Positions 1-8,972 of a stretch of 64,000 nucleotides of DNA are shown piece after piece. This DNA is from Planctomycetota bacterium (lineage in GTDB: Bacteria > Planctomycetota > B15-G4 > JADJEK01), in NCBI GenBank assembly GCA_016709145.1, contig JADJEK010000001.1, forward strand, positions 496,001 through 560,000. The letters run 5' to 3'. The notes below the pieces were generated by a model. The model did not search any database, was not told where the DNA came from, and saw only the letters and a program-made list of their open reading frames with translations. Position 1 is the stretch's first letter; the number at the start of each line of letters is the position of its first letter. Made by a program: the position numbers and the translations under genes.

Positions 1-1
1 C

Positions 2-481
2 GTGATCGAGAAGAACCTGGTGCGCAATACGTACGAGGATGGCATCGAGATCCAGGCGACCGCGTCGGGCTTGACGATCTCCAAGAACACGATCATCGGG
101 TGCGGCACCGAGGACGAGCCGGGGATCCAGCTCGACGGCAACAACTGCGTCGTCGCGAACAACGTCATCAAGGGCGCCTATGCCGATGGCATCAACGTCG
201 GCGGCGACGGCAACAGCTTGGTCGACAACACGATCGTCGATTGCTTCGAGGACGGCATCGACATCCGCATCGGCGCCGACGGCACCACGGTCTCCGGCAA
301 CAAGTGCCTGAAGAACCGCGGCGAGGGGTTCGAGAACAACGGCGCGAACACGACGCTTACCGGCAACACGATGAAGAACAACCGCATCGACTTCGCCGAT
401 GACGGCACGTTCGCGACCACGCCGTCGGGCAACTCGTTCACGACCGGAGGCGTCGGCACGGCGCCCGAGATCGACGACTGA
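2..481 (+). CDS. Right-handed beta-helix repeat protein, C-terminal fragment
   Basis: The gene enters from outside the window, so the N-terminus is missing. The 159 visible residues are a string of short beta-helix coils with recurrent N-x-I/V steps such as GLTISKNTIIGCG and NVIKGAYADGINVGG, as in NosD/pectate-lyase-like parallel beta-helix domains. Its last 33 residues resemble the C-terminus of the beta-helix protein at 1629-2957 (NRIDFADDG versus NRIDLAADG, and endings TAPEID versus TPQIDY), so the two are paralogues. A surface or periplasmic location is inferred from the paralogue's signal peptide. The substrate cannot be told. Confidence 0.75.
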   Translation: MIEKNLVRNTYEDGIEIQATASGLTISKNTIIGCGTEDEPGIQLDGNNCVVANNVIKGAYADGINVGGDGNSLVDNTIVDCFEDGIDIRIGADGTTVSGNKCLKNRGEGFENNGANTTLTGNTMKNNRIDFADDGTFATTPSGNSFTTGGVGTAPEIDD

Positions 482-522
482 TCGAGTCCGGAACTCGCAC
501 TCGATTCGGTGAGGCTGCGAAA

Positions 523-562
523 CGAAGAGGCCGCGACTCGACGTCGAGTCGCGGCCTCTTCG
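523..562. terminator. Bidirectional terminator hairpin between convergent genes
   Basis: A perfect 19-bp inverted repeat (523-541 and 544-562) with a two-base loop lies between the end of the rightward beta-helix gene and the end of the leftward GAF gene. The stem begins CGAAGAGG and ends CCTCTTCG, giving A-rich and T-rich feet on both strands. It fits an intrinsic terminator working in both directions. Confidence 0.75.
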
Positions 563-595
563 TGTAATGCCGGTTCGGGACGACGGCAGGCACGC

Positions 596-1084
596 TCACG
601 CGCGCGCGTGCTGGCCCATGAACTCCGCGAGCACGCGGCCGACCAGGATCAGTTCCTTCGTCTCTTCGTCGGTGTACGTGCGCTCACCATGTACGCCGAC
701 TCCGAGAGTTCCCGCGAGCGAGTCGTCCTCGCGCAGGATCGGCACGCAGAGCGCGCCGCCGACTCCCATCGACTTCGCACCGGGTTGGACCACGCCGGTC
801 GTGTCCTTCTGGATGTTGCACTGCGTCACGGGTTGCCTCGTCCGCGCGCACTCGCCAGCGATGCCCTTGCCGACGGGGACTTCCTTGACCAGCGCCATGA
901 CGTGCGGCGGCACGCCGCGCGCCACTTTCAGGACGAGCACGTTCCGCGCACTGTCGAGCGCGTGGATCGTCATCGTCTCGGAGTGGAAGTGCTCGAGGAT
1001 GTTCCCGGCGACTTTGCTCCAGGCGCGATCCGAGTCGGGTTCGAACTCGAGCACGCTGCGGAGGAGGTTGTTGAAGTTCGTCAT
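596..1084 (-). CDS. GAF domain protein
   Basis: A 162-residue single-domain GAF protein. The fold signature is visible as VPVGKGIAGECARTRQPV followed by a strand with GGALCVPILREDDSLAGTLG, typical of GAF sensor domains. It has no attached kinase, cyclase or HTH, so it is probably a small soluble sensor or adaptor. The ATG at 1084 was chosen because the domain begins soon after it and the residues read upstream look non-coding. It is convergent with the beta-helix gene and followed by the hairpin at 523-562. The ligand is unknown. Confidence 0.75.
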   Translation of the reverse strand: MTNFNNLLRSVLEFEPDSDRAWSKVAGNILEHFHSETMTIHALDSARNVLVLKVARGVPPHVMALVKEVPVGKGIAGECARTRQPVTQCNIQKDTTGVVQPGAKSMGVGGALCVPILREDDSLAGTLGVGVHGERTYTDEETKELILVGRVLAEFMGQHARA

Positions 1085-1198
1085 GGGCGTTCTCCGGATG
1101 CAGTCTGGCGCGATCAGGTGGTGCGCAGCTTCAGGACCGAGCGAAGCGGGGCACGATAGCGCCTGGCGTCCGGTCCTGAACAGCCGCACCACCTCGGT

Positions 1199-1492
1199 TC
1201 AGCCAAGCCGGGTCCACAGCGAAATGACCGGCCCGACGTCGAACAGCTCCGCCACGCGCGCTTTCAGCGCGGCGATGTGGGGCGTTTCGAGGTGTCGATC
1301 CAGTTCGGCCTTGCCGGTCCAGTTCTCGTGGAACAGGAATTGGCGCGGATCCTCCGCGCTCTGATGCAGGTCGTAGTTCACGCAGCCCCGTTCGGCGCGA
1401 GTCGGAGCGACCAAGGCCGTGAGCGCCGCCTTGGCCTCGGCTTCTTTGCCTCGCTTCGCGGTGAACGTGGCGACGACGGTCAGATGCGGCAT
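1199..1492 (-). CDS. Antibiotic biosynthesis monooxygenase (ABM) family protein
   Basis: A 97-residue protein matching the dimeric ferredoxin-like ABM/YgiN family. It opens MPHLTVVATFTAKRGKEAEA and has the family blocks GCVNYDLHQS, FLFHENW and HLETPHI, which build the open pocket of these small quinol or polyketide oxygenases. Length is normal for the family. The ATG at 1492 fits the family's usual start. The real substrate cannot be predicted; many members are general stress or quinone-related enzymes. It is divergent from the beta-helix gene that starts at 1629. Confidence 0.8.
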   Translation of the reverse strand: MPHLTVVATFTAKRGKEAEAKAALTALVAPTRAERGCVNYDLHQSAEDPRQFLFHENWTGKAELDRHLETPHIAALKARVAELFDVGPVISLWTRLG

Positions 1493-1628
1493 GGGGACCT
1501 CCGGTTCGAGCGATCGGCGGAGACTACCGATCCGTCCCCACCCGATCCGCCCCTCCGACGAATCGCGCGAGCGATTTCGTTTCACGCCGCGAGCTCCTGC
1601 GGAGTCCACGCCGCGCGGAGGATCTCGC

Positions 1629-2957
1629 ATGACCCGCGCCAAGCTCCTGTTCACCGTCGCGTCCCTCGTCGTCCTGCTCGCACGAGGAGTCCGCGCCGAG
1701 ACGCGCGTCGTCCCGACCGACCACCTCACGATCCAAGACGCGATCGACGTCGCGCTGCCCGGCGACACGATCCTGGTGAAGAGCGGCGTCTACACCGAGA
1801 ACGTCGTCATCCCGAAGGAGCTCGCCGGCTTGACCCTGCGAGCCAAGGGCAAGGTGATCGTCGACGCGCATGCGTCGATGGTCGAGCAGGACATCGGCCC
1901 GGGTCTCGTGATCCTCGCGCCCAACGTCCTGGTGCGAGGCATCGAGATCCGCAACGCGTCGTTCGGCGACAACCCGTACGGAGTCCTCGTCACCGAGACC
2001 GGCAACACCGTGCTGAAGAACCTCCGCATCACGCACTGCATCGGCGTCGGCATCCTCGTCAACGCCTGCCCCGACGTCCGCATCGAGAGCTGCACGATCG
2101 AGTCGTGCGGCGGCGGGATCCTCGCGAACGGTGACCGCGGCATCGTGCGCAAGACGACGATCCGCAACAGTTCGGGCCCTGCCGTGTTCGCCGCGGGCCT
2201 CGACCTCTTGGTCGAGCAATGCACGATCTCCACGGTGCTCGGCGACTTCGCGGTCGCGGCCATCGGGGACGGAGTGCGGGTGCGCAAGACCTCGATCTCG
2301 AACGCGGACGGATCGGCGATCGTGCTCGAGGGCGCAGGCGTCCAGACCGAAGGCAATTTGGTCCAGGACTGCGCAGGCGGGATCGCGACCAGCGGAGCGG
2401 CGCCGCTCGTGCGCAAGAACGTGCTGCGACGGTGTGGGATCGGCTCCGCCGGCGTCTTCGTCGCGGCGGGCGCGGGCGCCATCATCGAGCAGAACACCGT
2501 CGACGACTCGGCGGGGTATGGCATCTACGTGGGCGCGGACTCGCCGCAGTCGTCGCTGACGAAGAACGTGGTGCGGCGCTGCGGCACCGTCGGCGAGTCG
2601 GGATTCACGATCGACGCGAGCGACTGCACCTCGACGAAGAACCAGGCGCGCGAGTGCTTCCGCGACGGCTTCCGCATCCACGGTTCGAACTCTGTGCTCG
2701 AAGCGAATCGGGCCGAACGCAACGGCGAGGACGGCTTCGACGTCGAGCTCGGCGCACTCGGTTCGACGCTGCGCGCGAATCTCGCCACGGCGTGCGGAGC
2801 CGAGGGCATCGAGATCAACGCGACGGGCATCGCTCTCGAGCACAACGTCGCGAAGGGCAATCGCATCGACCTGGCTGCCGATGGCACGGTCGTCACGTTC
2901 ATCGGCAACAGCTACGCGAACGGCGGCCTGTTCCAAACGCCGCAGATCGACTACTGA
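1629..2957 (+). CDS. Secreted right-handed beta-helix protein
   Basis: A 442-residue exported protein. Residues 1-23 form a Sec signal peptide (MTRAKLLFTVASLVVLLARG) with a likely cleavage after VRA. The motif TIQDAIDVALPGDTILVKSG at residues 34-53 is the classic opening of periplasmic copper-binding/NosD-type beta-helix domains. About fifteen coils follow with repeated N-x-V/I and GxGI steps. A strong ribosome site GGAGGA lies six bases before the ATG at 1629, which settles the start. Its C-terminal 30 residues are related to the truncated paralogue at the left edge. The family includes polysaccharide lyases and adhesins; no catalytic residues can be assigned. Confidence 0.8.
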   Translation: MTRAKLLFTVASLVVLLARGVRAETRVVPTDHLTIQDAIDVALPGDTILVKSGVYTENVVIPKELAGLTLRAKGKVIVDAHASMVEQDIGPGLVILAPNVLVRGIEIRNASFGDNPYGVLVTETGNTVLKNLRITHCIGVGILVNACPDVRIESCTIESCGGGILANGDRGIVRKTTIRNSSGPAVFAAGLDLLVEQCTISTVLGDFAVAAIGDGVRVRKTSISNADGSAIVLEGAGVQTEGNLVQDCAGGIATSGAAPLVRKNVLRRCGIGSAGVFVAAGAGAIIEQNTVDDSAGYGIYVGADSPQSSLTKNVVRRCGTVGESGFTIDASDCTSTKNQARECFRDGFRIHGSNSVLEANRAERNGEDGFDVELGALGSTLRANLATACGAEGIEINATGIALEHNVAKGNRIDLAADGTVVTFIGNSYANGGLFQTPQIDY

Positions 2958-3082
2958 CGACGCGCGAGTCGACGACGGGAGGGACCTCTCGTCCGTCGTC
3001 GAACGCTTCGACCCCCGATGCGCCGCCTGGGCCGAAGACCACGCCGTTCGCGATCGCCTCCCCTACACTGCGGCGCAACGCC

Positions 3083-3991
3083 ATGCCGCAAGCCCCACGC
3101 GAGATCCGAACCTGCGCCGAGCCGCTCACTCTGTGGCGGCGGCACGATCTCCACGCCTTCTTGCACGGCGGCACGCTGCGGGCGGAAGTCGAAGCCGGTC
3201 GCCTCGCTCGCCTGCTCGTCGATCCCCACATCGCGAAGGTCTTGCCGTCCGATCGGCGCGTCACGGTCGAGCGCCACGACGAAGTCGTCGCGCGCGTCGT
3301 GACGAGTGCGTACCACCGCTACGTCGACGAGCCGCTGTATGCGCTGAACGACGTGCTCGAACCGTTCCACGGCAGTTGCACGCCGGGTGCCGGCCGTCCG
3401 CCGACTCGTGCCCGAGTCCTCGCGCGGCTCGTCGAACTCGTCGGGACGCCGTACCTGTTCGGTGGCACGTCGGAACGAGGAAGCTCGAGGCAGCGTGACG
3501 TTCTGCTCGAGCTCGGCACGTTCGCTCCGCACGACCTCGAGCATCCGGAACTCGACCGCATCGCGCGAGCTCACGGCGTCGACTGCTCGGGACTCCTGAA
3601 CGCGGCGACGGACGGCGTCTTCATCGGCGACAGTCGCGACACGGTGCACCTCGGCCCCGTCGTCGACCTGCGTGACGACACGCCACCGGCGGAAGTCGCG
3701 CGCATGCTCGAGCCTCTCGACGTCCTCGTGTGGAAGGGGCACATGGTCGTCGCACTCGGCGACGGTCGCATCATCCAGGCCGTAGGCGACGGCACCAACG
3801 CGAACGCGTTCTTCGCGGAGTGCGGCGGCGCACCGACGGCATGGCAGCGCTACAACCGAGTCGCGATCGATCCAGCGCGAGCGATCCTCGACGCCCTCAG
3901 CCATCGCCTGGGAAAACGCCCATCGAGCCAATGGCCCCCGAGCAAGGACACCTACGCCATCGTGCGCTGCGGCAGGTCGTTCCAGACCTGA
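3083..3991 (+). CDS. NlpC/P60-like cysteine peptidase-type protein
   Basis: A 302-residue protein. The second half has the marks of the NlpC/P60 papain-like fold: GTPYLFGG at residues 121-128, the candidate nucleophile Cys168 in HGVDCSGLLN, and candidate His220 in VWKGHMVVALGDG. Members cleave cell-wall peptide stems or act as amidases. The first 120 residues show no recognisable domain; SH3-like character is possible. There is no signal peptide, so the site of action is unclear. The ATG at 3083 is the first start that follows sensible upstream sequence. It lies 125 bases after the beta-helix gene. Confidence 0.7.
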   Translation: MPQAPREIRTCAEPLTLWRRHDLHAFLHGGTLRAEVEAGRLARLLVDPHIAKVLPSDRRVTVERHDEVVARVVTSAYHRYVDEPLYALNDVLEPFHGSCTPGAGRPPTRARVLARLVELVGTPYLFGGTSERGSSRQRDVLLELGTFAPHDLEHPELDRIARAHGVDCSGLLNAATDGVFIGDSRDTVHLGPVVDLRDDTPPAEVARMLEPLDVLVWKGHMVVALGDGRIIQAVGDGTNANAFFAECGGAPTAWQRYNRVAIDPARAILDALSHRLGKRPSSQWPPSKDTYAIVRCGRSFQT

Positions 3992-4640
3992 GAGCGCGAC
4001 CCGAGGACTAGACCCGGTGACCGAGATCCGAAGACGAGACCGGAGATCCGGTGACCGAGCACCGAGACCCGAACGAAGTTGCCGGCGGGGACAGATCGGG
4101 GACAGACGCGCCTCCGTCCCCGTCCGGCTCGCGCCAAGAACCGTCACGCTTCCCTCGGTTTCAGGCCGCACGCTCGTTCAAGAACCACTCCGCAGCCAAG
4201 GGACGTCGGGAACGGGCTCTCGCCGCGGCCTCTCATTGCCCGCCGCGGCTGTGGCGATCCGCTGTACAGCTCGCGCAAGCATCGCACCCGGGGTTAGATC
4301 GACAGAGTCCGTCAAGCTCGCAGGGGTCAAGCCACCCCCGCGCCCTTGTAAGAAGGCGAGAGGCCGCGGCGAGAGCCCGTTCCCGACGTCCCTTCGCGTG
4401 AAGTCTCGCGATCGGCCCAAGGGCGCGGGGGTTCCAAAGGGGGCCTCGCTCGTTTGTGAGGCTCCCCTTTCGCGCGACCGCGAGCGGTCGAGCGAAGGGG
4501 GCGTGGGGGAACTTCGTTCCCCCACCTTGTTCGATGGGGCCCGGGGCCTTCGGCCCCGGCCTGGCCTATGGAGGCGGAGCCTCCGTATTCCGGCCGAAGG
4601 CCGACGCCCGAGCGGGCGTCGTGCCATGCGGCCCGAGCGT
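3992..4640. other. Intergenic repeat island A (no gene)
   Basis: No coding region is supported here. It starts with imperfect short direct repeats of the type GACCGAGATCCG (about 4009-4065). It then carries the dispersed inverted-repeat element described separately at 4198-4394 with its flanks. It ends with a run of small GC hairpins (about 4530-4630), for example GGGGCC-TTCG-GGCCCC. Much of 4083-4460 reappears in reverse orientation at 29820-30215. Confidence 0.7.
4198..4394. repeat. MITE-like inverted-repeat element, copy 1
   Basis: A perfect 36-bp inverted repeat (4198-4233 and 4359-4394, beginning AAGGGACGTCGGGAACGGGC) encloses about 125 bases without a gene. A diverged copy in opposite orientation with 38-bp arms sits at 29906-30093. 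Homology between the copies continues outside the arms on both sides for at least 100 bases. Size and structure suit a non-autonomous transposable element or a structured intergenic repeat. No target duplication could be defined. Confidence 0.65.
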
Positions 4641-5315
4641 TCACCGTTTCCCGTAATCCAACGGCACGCCCTTGCGCTGTGCCGTGATGTACGCCTCGAG
4701 GGCGCGCATCTCCGGTCCGTCGACGGCCAGCGGCTTGCCGCGGACCGGATGTTCGACGCACCAATTGATCATGTCGCGCAACAGCGCCACGCGGCCCAAC
4801 TGTGATTGGAACTTCGGGTACGTCTCGGGATGCGTGTTCGACGCATCCGGATGGCACATGTCGCACGAGACCGCGACGGTCGAGCCGAGACGCTTGCCGT
4901 CGTGGAACACGAGCGCGCCTTCGGCCACGAGCTTCTCGGTCTCGCGCTTCCACGTCACGACGTCGAGCGCCGTCACCGTGGACCACGTCCCTTCCTGCAC
5001 GCTCTGCTGCCCGACGAGCGTGGAGTTGTCGTGCGACTCGACCAAGCGATGGCGCTCGCGCACGTCCTTCTCCCACTGCGCCTGCGGGTTCTTCGCCAAC
5101 CACTCGGCCATCAACTTCGCGGCGACTTCACGCCCATCGTCCGCCGTGACCGGTCCGTTCGCGTTCAGCGTGACCTGCGTCTCGCCGTCGCACAGCATCA
5201 CCGTCACCGGTTCGGCCGACGCGGAATCGCGCGTCGAGACCACCGCGCCGCCGACGACCGCCGTGAGCACGCCGAGCACCACCGCTGACTTCGTCGAGAG
5301 GATCGAGAGTTTCAT
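4641..5315 (-). CDS. Exported c-type cytochrome
   Basis: A 224-residue protein with an N-terminal export segment (residues 8-30) and one haem-attachment motif CDMCH at residues 151-155. The C-terminal block INWCVEHPVRGKPLAVDGPE, followed by an aromatic YIT motif, resembles cytochromes of the SoxA-like group, where the extra cysteine and a nearby His or Met matter for haem binding. The start codon overlaps the stop of the upstream phosphoesterase gene (ATGA at 5312-5315), so the two are translationally coupled. With the cytochrome c peroxidase two genes upstream, it may be a periplasmic electron carrier for that operon. The exact partner is inferred. Confidence 0.75.
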   Translation of the reverse strand: MKLSILSTKSAVVLGVLTAVVGGAVVSTRDSASAEPVTVMLCDGETQVTLNANGPVTADDGREVAAKLMAEWLAKNPQAQWEKDVRERHRLVESHDNSTLVGQQSVQEGTWSTVTALDVVTWKRETEKLVAEGALVFHDGKRLGSTVAVSCDMCHPDASNTHPETYPKFQSQLGRVALLRDMINWCVEHPVRGKPLAVDGPEMRALEAYITAQRKGVPLDYGKR

Positions 5316-6484
5316 CGTGGGTTCCCTCCGTGCTCAGTAGGTCGAGAGCTTCGTCGCGGTCGGCCGCGACGACGCACCGAGTTCAAGTACGCCGCGCTCA
5401 CGGTGACCGGGTTGCGGTTCCACAGCGAGTAGATCTTGTCGACGTAGCCGTCCGCGAGGACGTTCACGACGCCGTCGCCGCAACCGTCGTGCGGGCTGAA
5501 CGGATTGGGCCGGTTCATCTGCACCGTCAGCGGCGGCAGCCCTTCGGGCGCGTACGGCCACGGCCACGCGGTCGACAGCAAGCCGTGGAAGTGGATGTTC
5601 CCGACGCGGTTCGTCAGCAACTGGTGCGTGTGGCCGTGGATCACCACGCACGACTGGAACCGCTTCAGGATCGCCTGCACCTCGTCCGCGTCGTCGGTCC
5701 AGAAGTTCCAGTTCTTGTAGAGCTTGTAGAGCGGCGAGTGCGAGAACACGACGATCGGATGCGAGTCCGCGAAGCGCGCCAAGTCCTTCTCGAGCCACGC
5801 GCGCTGCGTGTCGCCGACGGTGAACGGACTCTGCACTCCGTTGTCGAGTCCGGCCACGGTCTGCATGCGCTGCTGCGGAGTCATGCCGCGCGCGGTCCAG
5901 AAGTCCTTCTCGACCACGCTGTTCAACACGACGAAGTGGATGCCCTTGTGGTCGAACGAGTACGTCGGCTCGCCGAACAGCTCGCGCCACTTCTCGCCCA
6001 TGTCGAGGTACCAGTCGTGCTCGCCGACCATCATGCGCAGCGGCGCCTTGACGTTCTTCAGGATCTGCGCGCCGAGCTCGAGCTCCGCGGCCGCGCCGAG
6101 TTGCGCGAGGTCGCCGCCGTAGAACACGAAGTCCGGCTGCGGATCGAGTCGGTTGACGTCGTCGACCGCGCGCAGCAACGAACGCACGAAGCGATCGTTC
6201 ACCTTGCGCTCGTACAGGTGCGAGTCGGAGATGTACGCGAAGCGGAACGGCTCGATCTTGCGATCGTCGGTCGTGTTCGGATCGATCACGACGTTCGCGA
6301 ACGAGCGCGGATGGAAGATGCCTTGCGTCATCACGGCCGCGGCCGCGGCGCTCGCCACCTTCATGAACGAGCGGCGATCGAGGTTCATCAAGCCGCGCAT
6401 GACGGCTTCACGATCCTCGTACCACTTGGTCTCGACGCTCTTGACGTTGCCGCCGCGACGGAAGCGAATCTTGTCGTTGCTCAT
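5312..6484 (-). CDS. Tat-exported metallophosphoesterase
   Basis: A 390-residue calcineurin-like phosphoesterase. The twin-arginine signal is DRRSFMKVASAAAAAV at about residues 36-51. The metal-binding motifs follow in order: ISDSH, FYGGDLAQ, VGEHD, FSHSPL and HGHTH, the full DxH/GD/GNHD-like/H/GHxH set with Glu in place of Asn in GEHD. The substrate (phosphomonoester, diester or nucleotide) cannot be told. It sits between the peroxidase gene (24 bases upstream) and the cytochrome gene (4-base overlap), so all three probably share a transcript. Confidence 0.8.
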   Translation of the reverse strand: MSNDKIRFRRGGNVKSVETKWYEDREAVMRGLMNLDRRSFMKVASAAAAAVMTQGIFHPRSFANVVIDPNTTDDRKIEPFRFAYISDSHLYERKVNDRFVRSLLRAVDDVNRLDPQPDFVFYGGDLAQLGAAAELELGAQILKNVKAPLRMMVGEHDWYLDMGEKWRELFGEPTYSFDHKGIHFVVLNSVVEKDFWTARGMTPQQRMQTVAGLDNGVQSPFTVGDTQRAWLEKDLARFADSHPIVVFSHSPLYKLYKNWNFWTDDADEVQAILKRFQSCVVIHGHTHQLLTNRVGNIHFHGLLSTAWPWPYAPEGLPPLTVQMNRPNPFSPHDGCGDGVVNVLADGYVDKIYSLWNRNPVTVSAAYLNSVRRRGRPRRSSRPTEHGGNPR

Positions 6485-6508
6485 GGTGTGTCTCCAACGA
6501 ACCGCTGT

Positions 6509-7807
6509 TCAGCGGCTCCCCAGCCGATCTTCGAAACCATCACGGTCGCGCCGCGCGAGCCCGTCGTCGCGGAACGGACGCACGGACCTCGACCGCTCGA
6601 ACTGGCGCTTCGTCTCCGCATCGTTGTCCTGCGCGAAGCGCTCGTCGGTCAACGCGAACAGGAACGCGACGAGATCGTCGATCTCGCTCTCCGTGAGCGC
6701 CAGCGGCTCGATCCCGCCGTCGAGCCACGGGTTGGCTTCGCCGCCCTTGTTGTAGTGGTCGACGACGTCCCACAACGTCTGCATCGAACCGTCGTGCATG
6801 TACGGAGCCGTGATGCCGACATTGCGAACGGTCGGAGTGCGGAACCCGCCGATGTCCGCGTAGTTGCGCGTGACGACGAATCGACCGAGTTCACCGACGT
6901 CGGTCTCGAGCGCGAGACGCTCGATCGTCTCGATCGAGCCGTCCTTCTGCAGCTCGTTGATCGCGCGCGTCGCGAGCTTCTCGAAGTCCTGGTGCCGTGC
7001 CGACACGCCGATGTTGTGGAAGCCGTGATCGCTGCCGACCGGGTTCGTACTGTTCAGCGGATGGCACGTCGCGCAGCGCGCCTTGCCCTCGTACAGGGTC
7101 AGGCCGTCGATCTCGCTCGGCGTCAGCGCTCCGGAAACCCCGGCACGCAACGCGTCGAAGCGCGACTTCACGAACACGAGCGTCCGTTCGAACGAGGCGA
7201 TCGCGCGCCCGATGTCGTCGTAGTTCGGCGCGCGACCGTACGCGGCCTCGAACAGCGGGCCGTACTCGGGGATCTTCGCGATCGCCGCCGTGGCCTCATC
7301 GCCGTTCGCGAAGCCCATCTCGATCGGGTTCACGATCGGCAACTTCGCCTGATCTTCGAGCGTCGCCGCGCGACCGTCCCAGAACATCGATCCGAGCAGC
7401 GCCGCGTTCAGCGTCGTCGGCGAGTTGCGCCGACCGAGTTCGTCCCCGATGCCTTCGCTGACGGGTCGGCGATCGGTGAAGCCGCGCTGCACGTCGTGAC
7501 ACGTCGCACACGACACCGTGCCGTCCTTCGACAACCGCGGATCGAAGTACAGCTTGCGACCGAGCTCGATGCGCTCCTTCGTGGGTGCGTTGTCGGCCGG
7601 CAACAGCGAGGCCCACAGCAGCGGATCGACGCCGAGCGGCGGCTGCGTGGCATCGACTCCCGCGAGGTGCGCGTCGAGCGTGCGCTGCTGCACGTCGAAG
7701 TTCGTCGCGCCGTGCGGCGCCGGCTCGTCGCCGACGAGCACGAATCCGGACGCGGCGGATGCAACCGCCCACGCCATGGAAAGCGTCAGGAAACGATGGA
7801 CGCGCAT
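6509..7807 (-). CDS. Diheme cytochrome c peroxidase (CcpA/MauG family)
   Basis: A 432-residue periplasmic enzyme that would reduce hydrogen peroxide with electrons from a c-type cytochrome. It has an N-terminal export signal (residues 1-26) and two haem motifs CATCH at residues 100-104 and 245-249. Family blocks are LGRKLYFDPRLS, NSPTTLNAALLGSMFWDGRA, PIEMG, and FRTPTVRNVGITAPYMHDGS near the C-terminus. The ATG at 7807 follows an AGGAGGG-type ribosome site and begins the signal peptide. It heads an operon with the phosphoesterase and cytochrome genes and is divergent from an OxyR-type gene 211 bases away, which suggests peroxide control. MauG-like protein oxidation is the alternative role. 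Confidence 0.9.
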   Translation of the reverse strand: MRVHRFLTLSMAWAVASAASGFVLVGDEPAPHGATNFDVQQRTLDAHLAGVDATQPPLGVDPLLWASLLPADNAPTKERIELGRKLYFDPRLSKDGTVSCATCHDVQRGFTDRRPVSEGIGDELGRRNSPTTLNAALLGSMFWDGRAATLEDQAKLPIVNPIEMGFANGDEATAAIAKIPEYGPLFEAAYGRAPNYDDIGRAIASFERTLVFVKSRFDALRAGVSGALTPSEIDGLTLYEGKARCATCHPLNSTNPVGSDHGFHNIGVSARHQDFEKLATRAINELQKDGSIETIERLALETDVGELGRFVVTRNYADIGGFRTPTVRNVGITAPYMHDGSMQTLWDVVDHYNKGGEANPWLDGGIEPLALTESEIDDLVAFLFALTDERFAQDNDAETKRQFERSRSVRPFRDDGLARRDRDGFEDRLGSR

Positions 7808-8018
7808 GGATCCCTCCTGTTCCGAATCGACCGCTCGAAGCCAGCGGGCGGAAAGCCGAACGTCTCGGTCGCCCGTCGGCGTCGCTCGTCTGCGCGTGAC
7901 CCTATCGCGAACCACCCACCTGGACCGCTGCTGCTTCCGGTCATCGTGACGATGCCTCGCGGTCATCGTCCGGTCGTGGAACATCGCACGTGGGGGAATC
8001 GCGCGTAGAGTTCCGGCC

Positions 8019-8915
8019 ATGCGACCCACGATTCGCCAACTCGAGTACCTGGTCGAACTCGCGGAGTGCCTGAGCTTCCGCGGCGCCGCCGCTCGCTGCC
8101 ACGTGACGCAGCCGGCGCTCAGCAAACAACTGCAGCAGCTCGAAGCGCAACTCGGCCTGAAGCTGTTCGAACGCGACACGAAGCGCGTGCTACCGACGCC
8201 GGCCGGCCGCGAGATGGCTCACCTCGCGAAGCGTCTGCTCGTGGAACTCGACCGCATGGTCGAAGCCGGACGCGGGCTCGGCCCGGCCCTGGCCGGAACG
8301 CTGCGCATCGGTGTCATCCCGACGATCGCGCCGTACTTGTTGCCTCACGTCCTGCCGCACATCCGCCAGCAGTTCCCTCGGGTCCGCCCGCTGCTGCGCG
8401 AAGCGAAGACCGGCGAACTCGTGCGTGAATTGCTCGATGGCGGCCTCGACATCTTGATCCTGGCGCCCGACACGACGCTGGTCGGCGTCGAAGTCGATCG
8501 TCTGTTCACCGACGACTTCCTGCTGGCCGCGCCCGCGAACCACCCCCTCGCGAGCGCGCGCTCGCTGAAACCGAAGGACCTGCGCGGACACGACGTGCTG
8601 TTGCTCGACGAAGGGCATTGTCTGCGCGTGCAAGTGTTGCCGCTGTGTCAGAAGTCGGGCGCGAACGAAGTCGGCGACTTCCGCGCGAGCAGTCTCGCGA
8701 CGTTGGTCGAGATGGTCGCGAGCGGCGTCGGCGTGACGCTGTTGCCCGAGATGGCGGCCGATCTCGCGCGCGAGCGCTCGGGCATCGTCGTGCGGCCATT
8801 CGTGGATCCGCCGACGCGCGACATCGGGTTGGCATGGCGACCCGGCTCGCCGCGCGCGCGCGAGTTCAAGAAGCTCGGCCGCACGATCCTCGAGGCCTGG
8901 GCGAAGAAGGCTTGA
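8019..8915 (+). CDS. oxyR: OxyR-type LysR-family peroxide-sensing regulator
   Basis: A 298-residue LysR-type regulator. The HTH lies at residues 3-62 with the conserved CHVTQPALSKQLQQLEAQLG. The effector domain holds Cys201 and Cys210 in GHCLRVQVLPLC, the same nine-residue spacing and context as the redox Cys199/Cys208 pair of E. coli OxyR. This marks it as a peroxide-responsive OxyR rather than a general LysR protein. It is divergent from the cytochrome c peroxidase operon, its most likely target. No operator was confidently identified in the 211-base gap. Confidence 0.88.
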   Translation: MRPTIRQLEYLVELAECLSFRGAAARCHVTQPALSKQLQQLEAQLGLKLFERDTKRVLPTPAGREMAHLAKRLLVELDRMVEAGRGLGPALAGTLRIGVIPTIAPYLLPHVLPHIRQQFPRVRPLLREAKTGELVRELLDGGLDILILAPDTTLVGVEVDRLFTDDFLLAAPANHPLASARSLKPKDLRGHDVLLLDEGHCLRVQVLPLCQKSGANEVGDFRASSLATLVEMVASGVGVTLLPEMAADLARERSGIVVRPFVDPPTRDIGLAWRPGSPRAREFKKLGRTILEAWAKKA

Positions 8916-8972
8916 GCGAGCGCGCCTCGTCGGCCCAGGCGCGGTCCGTGGCTCCTCGACTTCGACGCTCCG

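Noticed and set aside
1524..2936. Long antisense reading frame opposite the beta-helix gene
   Set aside because: It is rich in Arg/Asp/Val with no family motif. High GC produces such shadow frames opposite real genes. The same applies to long frames opposite the ring-reduction and helicase genes.
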